Source of the DNA: Teratosphaeria epicoccoides
Taxonomy: Eukaryota; Ascomycota; Dothideomycetes; Mycosphaerellales; Teratosphaeriaceae
DNA length: 64,000 nucleotides
Direction: 5' to 3'
Assembly (NCBI GenBank): GCA_021401465.1
Contig: JADDMT010000130.1
Coordinates: forward strand, 1-64,000
Every line of letters starts with the position of its first letter. Within the stretch, counting starts at the first letter, position 1. Below are positions 45,257 through 55,254 of the stretch, one piece after another. Position numbers and translations under genes: made by a program. Below the pieces are notes generated by a model. It was not told where the DNA came from. It did no database searches and was given only the letters and a program-made list of their open reading frames with translations.

Positions 45257-46142
45257 TTGGCGTTCTCTGCCACAAAGATGAATGCAGAAAGAGCACTCCA
45301 GAGATTCACGAGATCATTATTACTGAGGGAAATAGCGGGACCATCGAGGGGTGTCTTCCTACAACATAGCCGTAGACAACACCTGTCTGCCGTGAGCCAA
45401 AAAAACAGCTTCTGCACATCACAACGTCTCCACGCGAAGAAAAGCGGCAAGCAAGCACGTGAGGAGAAACAATCGTCAGGCAGCTCTAGCAAAGCCAATG
45501 CAGCTTCCGACGACCCCTTCGACTTCTCAGCGCTAGAGACAGACATCGCGACTGCTATCGAGCGTCTCAAAAATGACCTCTCCAAGCTACGAGCAGGAGG
45601 CCGCTTCAACTCGGAAGTGCTGGAGAACCTCCGCGTACAGCCAGACAAGAATAGCAAGCAAACAGTGAAGCTCAACGACCTGGCACAAGTCATACCAAAA
45701 GGTCGAACGGTCCAAATCCTCGTCGGCGAGAAAGAGGTCCGCGCCCACAACAGACCCTAGCATTCGCCGTGTTACTAACATGTATACACAGCACCTCAAA
45801 CCCGTCTCCTCCTCCATTCAATCCTCAAACCTCTCCCTAACACCCCTGCCGGACCCCACAGGCGCCAATCCCCTCCTTATCATCAACATTCCGCCTCCAA
45901 CCGCTGAGTCGCGAAAAGCTGCCGTCAATGAGGCGAGCAAAGCCGGCGAGAAGGCAGGCACGAGTGTCCGGGATGCACGAGGGAAGCAGCAGAAGAAACT
46001 TCGGGCGCTGCAGTTGGGGAGGACAGTCAGGCCGGATGATCTGAAGAAGGCGGGGGCACAAATGGAGAAGGTGGTTGAAAAAGGGGCGGCCGAGGTGAAG
46101 AAGATTGTGGACAATGCGAGGAAGGTCTTGGAGAGTGGGTGA
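45257..46142 (+). CDS. rrf1: Mitochondrial ribosome recycling factor
   Basis: Splits the mitochondrial ribosome from mRNA after translation termination. Exon 1 is 45,257-45,736 and exon 2 is 45,792-46,142; 276 residues. The second Met (45,278; MNAERALQRFTRSLLL) begins a good amphipathic, Arg-rich mitochondrial presequence and may be the true start. The mature domain starts near residue 88 with the long helix DFSALETDIATAIERLKNDLSKLRAGG, followed by the beta-domain (VPKGRT-like IPKGRTVQILVGEKE) and the IPPPTAESRK motif of the family, then the second and third helices to the C-terminus. The intron is inferred from the CTAAC branch site at 45,775 and the CACAG acceptor at 45,791; the donor GTCCGC (45,737) is non-consensus but gives the join GEKE-HLKPV expected of this family. 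Confidence 0.9.
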
Positions 46143-46490
46143 GACCAGACGACCGTGGTAGATCATGCCACTTTAGGCTGTACTCGGGCCCAAAATCCTA
46201 CCTCCGCGTCTGCCTGAGACTGAGATTGTCGTCCAGAGTCCTCTGAACCACGGCGGACCATCGCCTTCAGCTTATTCTGATACAGCGAATGAGCACCAGA
46301 AAGCTCCCCTCCTTTTACAGGCTCCATAACAGTAAGGCACCTTCCAATGCTCCCATCACCTCATGATGAAGACACTTCCCTTCGCCAGCCCAATGCAAGT
46401 CATCATTTTCGTCAAAATCATGTGGTATCATCGCATTGCCTGGCCGTTCAAGTGCGTCAAATGCCGCTAATTCGGCCAGTACTGTCGATC
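46143..46490. other. Convergent intergenic region between RRF and LanC-like genes
   Basis: About 350 bp between two convergent stop codons, no ORF supported; presumably both 3' UTRs. Confidence 0.5.
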
Positions 46491-47718
46491 TCAAAGATCA
46501 TTGTATCCCAGCAGAGTCTTGCGCCCACCTCTATCCGCGACTGCCCATGTCCACGCCCGGCCGGCCTCGCCTCCGAAGAGCGATTCTGGCGCCGAAGACT
46601 TCTCCAGCATTCCATCCTTCTCCATCGACTTCATCTCGTGGCCAGTGGTGTAGGTCAGGAAGTGTTCGAACTCTTTATCTTCGAGAGCGAGAGCGTTGCC
46701 AGAGATGCCTAAGCAGTAATAAGTGGGACTAGCTCAGATAGACTCGAACGTGGGTGGTTGGGATCTCACCGTGACAGAGACAGGGCTCCTTGGTAAGGAG
46801 GCCGCGCTCTAAGATGCACTCTCGCGCCTTTGCGATGGACTTGTCGATCTTGTCTTTCAAGTTCGGGAAGTAATCTTTGATGCTGAGCAGACTGACGACC
46901 ACTCCCGGTGCGCCATGGCATACCTGCACCAGGCGATCCTTCTCCGGCGGCACGCTGCTTGGAAAATTGCCGCTGTCGTACTGATACGTGAGGAGCACCG
47001 CTAGCTCCGCGGCCAATTTCGCCGCATACTTCTGCGGATTCGTCATCACCACCTGAGTGATGATGCCGATTGCTCCATGCACCGCTCCGATATACACCTT
47101 CCCATGCCATTTCCACGGCCTCGCCGACTCCAGAATCGCATCTATAACATCTTCTTGCGTGTCTGTGATGAGTTGACGTGTCTTCGCATCATCCACAAAG
47201 CTCGCCTTAACCAGCCTCAACAGATACAAATACCCCGCCCGCCCATACAACCACTCATTCTCGCTTTCCGGATCCAGCACCTCCGCACTGTAATCGCACA
47301 ATTCCACTACTAGATCCACATCCTTACTGCTCGCCGCACCGATCGCCAGCAAGCTCAGCACATCGTCCATGACACCGCACTTGCCTGCACGCGGACCTGG
47401 GTAGCTGGCGAAGGCATCTTGGGAAACTTTGAGATAGGCAGCAGACCACGTGCCTAGGTTGTGCTCGGCGACGATGAGGTCCGGGTAGAACTGCGAGAGG
47501 ACGAGCAGGGCGTAGGCAACGGATACAGGGCCTTTGAAGAGGCCACCGCCGGGAGTAACAGATGCCGGTGGGAAGTCGGTGACAAGGCGGGTGAGAGAGG
47601 CTTCGAGCTGGCGGCGGGGGTCTGGAGAGCTGTCAGTGGTGTCAATACTGATGTTGAAGGTTGTGTATTCACCTCGACGAGCGAGCGGCGCATCGTTCTT
47701 GAAGTATCGTGGTGGCAT
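46491..47718 (-). CDS. LanC-like protein (eukaryotic LANCL family)
   Basis: Member of the LanC-like superfamily, zinc proteins with an alpha/alpha toroid. Mammalian relatives add glutathione to dehydroamino acids in damaged proteins; the fungal role is not established. Exon 1 is 47,718-46,770 and exon 2 is 46,708-46,491; the intron 46,769-46,709 has GTGAGA and GCTTAG borders and interrupts the CLCHG-ISGNAL motif, leaving 388 residues. Family signatures: WLYGRAGYLY (156-165), GAVHGAIGI (211-219), VCHGAPG (266-272) and CLCHG (313-317). Zinc ligands are predicted as Cys267, Cys315 and His316, spaced like Cys276, Cys322 and His323 of human LANCL1. The C-terminus ends in an amphipathic stretch (LFGGEAGRAWTWAV) typical of the family. 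Confidence 0.93.
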
Positions 47719-47950
47719 CTTAATTATGTGTTCCTCGGATGACCGTTTTCAGGCGCAAAAAAGCTGTAATAATGGGGAATGTCAGGTCATTGTCAGAGTC
47801 GTCTCTGGAACACTTGGAGTCAGGCTGCACTTGAGCTGTGCGTGGCTGTGTTGAGGTATTATACAGACCAGGTACCTCATACTTAGTCTTTGTCTCCCTC
47901 GTGATAGTTCTAGGGCTTAGGCATACTACATATGAACCTGTGGGCGGCGG
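47719..47950. other. Right edge of the gene island
   Basis: Presumed promoter of the LanC-like gene, then a transition near 47,880-47,950 to TAG/CTAG-rich repeat sequence. No gene. Confidence 0.45.
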
Positions 47951-48149
47951 TCTATATGTGCCAAATAGTAAACGCCAAATTCATGTGTTTTTAGTCAGCT
48001 GATATCACGTGGATTTGCACAATGAGGGTAGTTACTGTTAAATACTACTTCACTAGCAATTAGTATTATGATTGCTATACTATTGTCAGCTCTAGCACAA
48101 GTGTCTCCTCCTCTCTGCTACTAATCTGCTATGCTACATCCTCTAATTA

Positions 48150-48960
48150 CCTTGATATTACTACTAACAAAATATTAATATAGCTAAACAATTTACTACT
48201 AAGTTGCCTAAGCCTAAACTGCTACTACTAGCGCTAGTATAAGTAGTTTCTATACTTATAGCATACTTACAGGAGTAGTTACTAACTTGTAGTAGTAGTT
48301 TACACTGTCTAGAGACAAAGAATACTACTAATCAGTAGTATAAGTCTTAACAGAGCTAGTAGTATAATTACAACACTAGCTTAAAGGAGAAAGATACTAT
48401 TCTACATAAGTATAACATAGCTAGCTATATTATAGAGACTAATAAAGGCAAGCTAGCTATTAATCTATGTAACGAATACACTAAGCGCGGCTATAAGTGT
48501 AGGGTATAGGCCTAGCATAATAATGTAGCCTATGTATTCTATAAGTGTAATAATCATGTTAGATGTTATGCTAATTACTAGTACAAGCTATTAATTAAGG
48601 AGAAAATAGGGGTAGTTAAGTTAAGGCTTACTGCAATTAAACTGCGACTAGACAAATTCAATATGTACATTAACTTACAGTTTAGTAATATAGAGGGTAT
48701 GCTTAGTAGTACTAGAGACATTAACAATGTTAATAATACTAGTAATATGTAGTCTGTTATAGTAAGGTTTAGTGTAATTAAGGGGCAGATAGCTATACTA
48801 GTAGAGTATATCGCTAGTCTTGTAGACTACAGTAATAGCTAGTTTGCTATAATGCATGTAGAGTGTTAAATTAAGGTCTTATATAGGCAATAGATTTACG
48901 TATAAGAAGTAGCTACAGAATGAATATATTATGTGTTAAAATGTAATAGGTAGTCATATA
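48150..48960 (+). pseudogene. AT-rich degraded ORF with Cys-rich motif (unknown repeat family)
   Basis: One plus-strand frame is readable with RIP-type stops, including KRGYKCRV near 48,487 and YKCNNHVRCYAN near 48,541, a Cys-pair pattern that may have been a zinc-binding site before Cys-to-Tyr changes. The remainder (KLRLTAIKLRLDKFNMYI) is helical. Very AT-rich and not similar to the other elements here. No family recognised; a repeated gene or transposon passenger is likely. Confidence 0.35.
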
Positions 48961-49007
48961 CTAGCTATACTAAGTTAGTAGGAGTCAGAGTTAGGCAGGA
49001 CCCTGAC

Positions 49008-49219
49008 TAATATAGATAGATATGCTATATAATATAAAAATATCTTGTAGTATAACAGAGTAATCTGACCTTTTAATAGGTACAAGATAGCGCTACTTTC
49101 TGCTTATTGTAGAGGTAGCGCTAAAGGTGCTTATAACCCCTGGCGTCCCTTAATTAGGGAAAGCATGTCTAAGCCTAACCCTATAGGGGTACCGTAGGGT
49201 TAGGAAGCCCCTATAGGGG
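49008..49219 (-). repeat. Gypsy-1 LTR, truncated tandem copy (inverted)
   Basis: Starts TAATATAGATAGATATGC and follows the LTR for about 210 bp before a second LTR begins at 49,220. The junction lies in a short AAGCCCCTATAGGGGTA repeat, suggesting LTR-LTR recombination or slippage. Confidence 0.7.
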
Positions 49220-50260
49220 TAATATAGATGTATATGCTATATGATATAAGAATATCTTGTAGTATAACAGAGTAATCCGACCTTTTAGTAGGTATAAGAT
49301 AGCGCTACTTTCTGCTTATTACAGAGGTAGCGCTAGAGGTGCTTATAACCTCTAGCGCCCCTTAATTAGGGAAAGCATGTCTAAGCCTAACCCTATAGAG
49401 GTACTATGAGGTCAGGAAGCCCCTATAGAGGTACTGTAGAGTTAGCGGCGTAGTAGCATCCTATGTCAGGCATTAATCCTACTTAGACAACATATAAGCT
49501 AATGTATGTACGAAGGACCCCCTTACTATATATAGCAGGGTCTTTACATGCTAAGGGCAGGCATTAGAACCTATGTAGCTCTAATAGCCCCCTAGTATTA
49601 ACCGTATTACTACCTCTCCTCCTATGAGAATGTCCCTAGCCTTACTAAGTAATACATGCGGAACATATAGGGTATAGGATATAGCATGCCTATACTATGC
49701 AAGAGTAAACAGGTAGATAGCCTATGTAATATATATCGTATACATACTTAACACCTTTATAGCAAGTATAGGGGTTATTAACGTAGGCAGATTTTCAAAT
49801 CTGTTACATGTTAGGCAGCTTTATAACACCTTTACTTTACATACAGATTAAGATATTAGGAAACTACAAGTACGTACCTTAGTTAATCTTTAAAATTATA
49901 GGGCAAGTATAGGCGCTAGCTTTGCTAAGTAGCTTAGCTGTCTCTATTTAGTTATAACTGTAAAGAAACGCATTACAGAACCTTAGGGCTAGTAGGAATA
50001 TATGCGGATACTCTATGTATACTGCTTAAAATAGTAGGACTATACCCCTAACGCAGACCTCATTACATTTTCATGCTAGTAAACTAGTACAAGTATAATT
50101 AGCGTACATACGTAATAGCCACGTTATCTATTCTTGTATTATTCGGTCCCTATGTAAGTTAACTAAAGGTAGGTACTCTTCTATATAGTTTAAGTTACTA
50201 GCTTAACAGTTATAGTAGGTAACAAGGAGGCTAGCTAGTAGGTATAAAAACCTCGCTACT
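49220..50260 (-). mobile_element. Gypsy-1 inverted copy B: 3' LTR plus 3' non-coding region
   Basis: LTR 49,220-49,609 (390 bp, with a small internal duplication near 49,400-49,440), then the polypurine tract (reverse of GGAGGAGAGG) and about 650 bp of 3' region. The TATAAAA box of the antisense gene is at about 50,233. The copy is cut at 50,260 by the Gypsy-2 LTR, seven bases after the ACCTCGC string that continues uninterrupted in copies A and C. Confidence 0.8.
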
Positions 50261-50681
50261 TGTCATAAATGTCATAAGCTATAAGTACTATAGCCTAAGT
50301 CATAACACATGCATAGAAGAAAGGATCTGTCATGTAAGGACAGACACCTAGATCTGTAGGGATAGTCTACAGATCTATAGGCTTACATAGGAGAAAGGAT
50401 CTGTTACGTGAGGACAGACACCTAGATCTGTAGGGTTAGTCTACAGATCTACAGACACGGGTCTAATAGGCCTGTTAATAGATCTAACAGAACTGCCCTG
50501 TCTCTCTAGTATATAGGGATAGCTTTAGGACAGGTAGTTAGGAGCTTCGTGCTTAATTTTAATCCTCTCCTTTAAGGGGGATAGTTAGTTATAAGGTTAA
50601 TTGCTATTGTCGATATTCTTTACTACTCTATAAGTCTAATACCTGATCCCCTTCCTGCTATTAGCACCTACCCTTATGACA
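50261..50681 (+). repeat. Gypsy-2 5' LTR (421 bp)
   Basis: Ends are an exact 8-bp inverted repeat: TGTCATAA at 50,261 and TTATGACA at 50,674-50,681. Internally it has two units around AGATCTGTAGGGTTAGTCTACAGATCTACAG. It is followed directly by a leader and gag of Gypsy-2, so it is the 5' LTR. Confidence 0.8.
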
Positions 50682-50740
50682 TTTTAAGCACTACTCCTAA
50701 GGAAGTATTAGGGGACTCGTCAAGCGCTTGACATACGCCT

Positions 50741-51959
50741 ATGTTAAGTAGTTCCTTAGCTGTTAGTTTAACCTCTAGTAATAATAGTTAACTAATACTA
50801 CAAGAACAAGTTGCTACTATACCTTAGATTACTTAGTAGCTCGAATCCATTTACCTTAGCGAGATGGCTCTAGTATCTGTCGTAGGTTCGACTACTAGAA
50901 ACAGACATAGTAATAACAGCTTCAAGATAGGAAGCCCTACGGAGTTTACAGGACAACGATCTTAAGTTAAGATGTTTATCCTCTAATGCTAGTTAGCATT
51001 TAACGTAGATATAGAACAATTTACGACACATTATAAGCGAATGATGTATATTGTCTCTTACCTAAAGGGACTAGCGTTCGAGTTTATCTAGCCTTATCTG
51101 TCAGATTATCTAGATCACATTAGTAGCGTCGAAGCTAGGAAGATAACGACTAGGGAGATTCTTAACTTAGACAAGTCTTTGTTTAAGGCGTTACGTAAAG
51201 CCTTTAGGCTTAGTAACGAACAACAAGAGGCCGAGAGAGCTCTCCTAGGAATCTAGTAGAAGGGTTCGGCTATTAAGTACCATGCGGACTTTTAGACCCT
51301 CTCTGCTCGAGTTAACTAGAATAATAATGCTTTGGCTACTTAGTTCTATTAGGGACTTAAGGAGACAGTTAAAGACGAAATTGCCTAGGGAGATCGACTA
51401 ATAACATTCAAGGAAATAAGCGATCTCGTAATTAGGATCGATAATCGCATCTAGGAACGACAGCAGGAACGATAACATAGAAATCGCAGGCTAGTACAGG
51501 CTAACTACAAGGTCTAACGATTAGCACTAAAATAGCGAAGCGATTACTATAGTCTCTAACTAATAGAGTTAGATGCGACTAAGGGACGCCTAAAGAGCGG
51601 ACCCTAAGGAAAGCCACGGAAGGGCTCTCCTACCTAGAATGGTCTGAAGAAGCTATTTGACAAGAATAACCTTAAGTGCTATAACTGTAGAAAGAAAGGA
51701 CACTTTGCCTGCAAGTGTTTTGCTAAGAAACAGCGTTAGGAACTACAAAGGACAGAACAGGCTCGCGCGATAACATCGGCACCTAAGCAAACAGCTGCTA
51801 CTACTTAAGTACTAGACTATGCCTTACTTACTTAGACTATGTGCTACGACGACGATTGTCGAATTCACACAAGTGATAAAGATAGTTCCGGATAGTACCC
51901 TAGCTATAACAAGGCACAATTAATCTACGCGCTAAGGGGTATACCTTCTAGTATAGTAG
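50741..51959 (+). pseudogene. Gypsy-2 gag (RIP-degraded, pol removed)
   Basis: ATG 50,741. Contains a retrotransposon gag domain (FTGQRS, KMFILQCQLAF near 50,950-51,005; HYKRMMYIVSYLKGLAFEFI near 51,030-51,090) and a CCHC zinc knuckle, CYNCRKKGHFACKC, near 51,680, intact here. Gln and Trp codons are frequently TAG. At 51,959 it is interrupted by an inverted Gypsy-1 LTR; the missing pol half resembles 12,654-16,804, which starts at nearly the same point. Confidence 0.8.
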
Positions 51960-53125
51960 TAATATAGATATATATGCTATATAATATGAAAATATCTTGT
52001 AGTATGACAGAGTAATCCGACCTTTTAATAGGTACAAGATAGCGCTACTTTCTGCTTATTACAGAGGTAGCGCTAAGGGTGCTTATAACCCCTGACGCCC
52101 CTTAATTAGGGAAAGTATGTCCAAGCCTATCCCCGTAGGGGTATCGTAGGGTTAGCGACGTAGGGGCATCCTATGTCAACTATTAATCCTACTTAGATAA
52201 CATACAAGCTAACGTATGTACGAAGGGCCCCCTTACTATATGTAGTAGGGTCACTATATGCTAAGAGTAGGCATTAGAACCTATGCGGCTCTAATAGCCC
52301 CCTAGTATTAACTATATTACTGCCCCTCCTCCTATAAGGATGTCCCTAGCCTTACTAAGTAATACACGCAGAACATATAGGGTATAGGATATAGCACACT
52401 TATACTACGCAAGAGTAAATAGGTAGGTAGCCTATATAACATGTGTCATGTGCATACCTTAATACCTTCGTAGCGAGTATAGGGCAGAGGCTACTAACTT
52501 AGGCGGGTTTTAATCTGTTACATGTTAGGCAGCTTCGTAATACCTTCGCTCTACATACGGATTAAGATATCAGGAAACTACAAGTACATACTTTAGTTAA
52601 TCTTTGAAATAGTAGGGCGAACATGCGCGCTAGCCTTACTAAGTAGCTTAGCTGTCCCTATTTAGTCATGACTATGAAGAACATGTTATAGAACCTCAGG
52701 GTAGTAGGAATGTACGCGGACACTCTACGCGTACTACTCGAAATAGCAGGAGCGTGTCCTAGCGTAGGTCTCGCTACATTTTCATGCTAGTAGACTAGTA
52801 CGAGTATAGTTAGCATACATGCATAACAGCCGCGTTATCCGTTCTTGTATTATCTAGTCCCCTTATAAGTTAAATAAAGGTAGGTACTCTGCGCATGTAG
52901 TTCGAGTTACTAGCTTAACGGTTGTAGTAGGTAACAGGGGGGCTGTTAGAGAGTATAAAAACCTCGCTACTTTCCTAAACTTCCTGTTCTAAAACACTAA
53001 CATTAACCTCTGCTTCTATTTTACTTAGCTTGCGCCTTGCTATGTCTGTAGGTCTAAACTAGAGCTCCTTCTTCTTTAATCAATCAATTAAGATTAATCG
53101 ACTTATCTTAGCAATAATAGCTTAT

Positions 53126-54229
53126 ATGCTACAGACTAAGTTTAATGCTACTTGCTCTACCTGTAACTGTCGCTTATATCGACAATGCCTTGACAACCTT
53201 AGTAGCTAAGCTGCATACATCTCTCCTCTACGTGTTAGTAAGGCGTCCCCTACCCGCGAGGTATGCGTAGCTTGTACTAACCGAAGCGTAGCTAAGATCT
53301 ACATTAGCAGATTTAATGAGGGTAGTGTCTACCGCAATTATGTTAACTATAATAGCAAGCATCAAAAATGCTAAGACCTCCCTAAGGAGGTATACGGTAA
53401 GTATAACTAGCTCTGCTGTAACATTAATGACTTCTAGAGTACGCGCGACAAGGGGGTTACTAAAGGTACTCTGACTACTATTCCTGCCGCTAAGGCTACG
53501 CCCTAGCGCCATACTAAGAGGCAGCCTGCCTCTAAGCTAGTCCTAAGGACTAAGCCGTAAGTTACTTACTTGAATCCTGTCGCGTGCGTACAGCTAACAC
53601 ATTGTAGCGCTGCCGCCTACGCCGCCTTGATACTACTGTCTAAGAAGAAGAAGGCTAGGGCTAAAATTAAGGTTAGAAACAAGGAAGCTAAACCTTCCCT
53701 GCTTGCGATCTATACTACGTCTACTAAGACGCTAAGGCACAAGCCTCTAGGCTAGATCTTTAAGGATAAGGAGGATAACGACGTCTAGGATACCTTTAGT
53801 CCTAACGTGATCCCTTCGCGCTATAGTGTTGCCGTAGCGGTTACGCCTAAGGGAGACACTAAGTCCGATAATGTAGTCGACACTTATGTCAAGAAGCGCA
53901 AGATAATCTTAAGGGCTAAGCGCGACAGCCGCAAGCGCGCCTAAGTCTCTTCGCCTTCTAATGCTAAAGATAAGGTAATTGTTGCGACTAGGCATAGTAA
54001 GGATGTCGCTAGCTCTCTAGCTACTATAGGCTCTAAAGACGAGCTCCCTCGCAACCTACTAAAGAAGAAGATACTAGCCTCTCTTTATGGCGTTACTACT
54101 CCTGTTACTCATAGTTACTTTAGGGTGTTTAGTAGACCCCGTGCGAGTAGGTAGTCCCTAGCGGACCGTAATAAGAAAGACTCTTCTACTTCGGGCTTAG
54201 TTAGGAAGCCCTTAACTAGTAGTCGCTAA
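53126..54229 (+). pseudogene. Gypsy-1 antisense gene, copy C (384-bp in-frame deletion)
   Basis: ATG 53,126 to TAA 54,227-54,229, 368 codons. Relative to copies A and D it lacks exactly 128 codons after about codon 118 (junction near 53,483), keeping the frame. The Cys-rich N-terminus, the 51-bp putative intron (53,557-53,607) and the basic C-terminus remain. RIP stops are present. Confidence 0.6.
53557..53607 (+). other. Putative 51-bp intron in the Gypsy-1 antisense gene (copy C)
   Basis: GTAAGT donor, GCTAACAC branch-like site and TAG acceptor, identical in position and length to copies A and D. Confidence 0.5.
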
Positions 54230-54844
54230 GTATTAGCTACAAAGCTAATCTAAGTATGTCTCTTGTTCTCCTTAGGTTTTTTTCTAGGTATGCCTTTAGG
54301 CATTAATGATATATAAGTAGGGCGTTTGCTTCTTGTTGTTACTTCGCGCGTTATGCGCTACATACACGTGTTAAGAATTCTGCTCTAAAATTCTTATCTT
54401 CCTATAAATCGACCTTCTTAAGCCCTACTTACGCCTCCTCTACTCTTCGAATTCACGAATAGCTTCTAGAGCGTTCTTGTAGTCCTTAGCTAGAACCTAT
54501 TATGTGTACTTAGGTAGGTATCCTTTCTACTCTACTAGATAGTACGTTATGCCTTTACGCTACATACTATCCTTAATACCCTTAACTTCCTACTCTTCGT
54601 TCTCTTCTGCTACTAGCATCGGGTCCGCAGGCTCTTCGCTCTCGCGCTGTACCTATAGTTTAAGTAGAGATACGTAGAAGATGTCATGCACACGATATGA
54701 CAATAGCAATAATAGCTAGTATGCCTACAAGCCTATTACGTCGTATATCTAGAAGGGTCTAACGAACCTTAGCGTCATCTTCTTACTTAGAAGTTTCAGC
54801 TTAAGATTCTTCGTTAATAGTAATACCTTTGTACTAACCGCGTA

Positions 54845-55205
54845 TAATACGGTTAATACTAGGGGGCTATTAGAACCGCATAGGTTCTAATGCCTGCCCT
54901 TAGTATATAGTAACTCTACTACATATAGTAAGGGGGTCCTTTGTACATACGTTAGCTTGTATGTCGTCCGAGTAGGATTAGTTGTCGACGTAGGACGCCC
55001 CTACGTTGCTAACCCTACGGTACTCCTACGAGGTTAGGCTTAGACATGCTTTCCCTAATTAAGGAGCATTAGGGGTTATAAGCACCCTTAGTGCTACCTC
55101 TACAATAAGCAGAAAGTAGCGCTATCTTGTACCTACTAAAAGGTCAGATTACTCTGTCACACTACGAGATATTTTCTATATCATATAGCATATACATCTA
55201 TATTA
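54845..55205 (+). repeat. Gypsy-1 5' LTR, copy D
   Basis: Begins TAATACGG (TGATACGG before RIP) and ends CTATATTA. About 361 bp, clearly more RIP-mutated than its partner LTR at 62,664. Flanking bases on the two sides of the element do not match (GCGTA against GATAG). Confidence 0.85.
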
Positions 55206-55254
55206 GTTCTGCTTTCTCCCTCCTGCTTTGCAGTCTAGCAGAGAATACTACAAT

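Larger units (their letters stand above)
51960..54844 (-). mobile_element. Gypsy-1 inverted copy C: 3' LTR, 3' region, antisense gene and chromodomain end
   Basis: LTR 51,960-52,319 (360 bp), polypurine tract, TATA box near 52,957, antisense gene 53,126-54,229, then the reverse of the pol 3' end up to 54,844, where copy D begins. The remainder of copy C is absent and does not resume after copy D, so the junction is a rearrangement and not a simple insertion. Confidence 0.85.
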
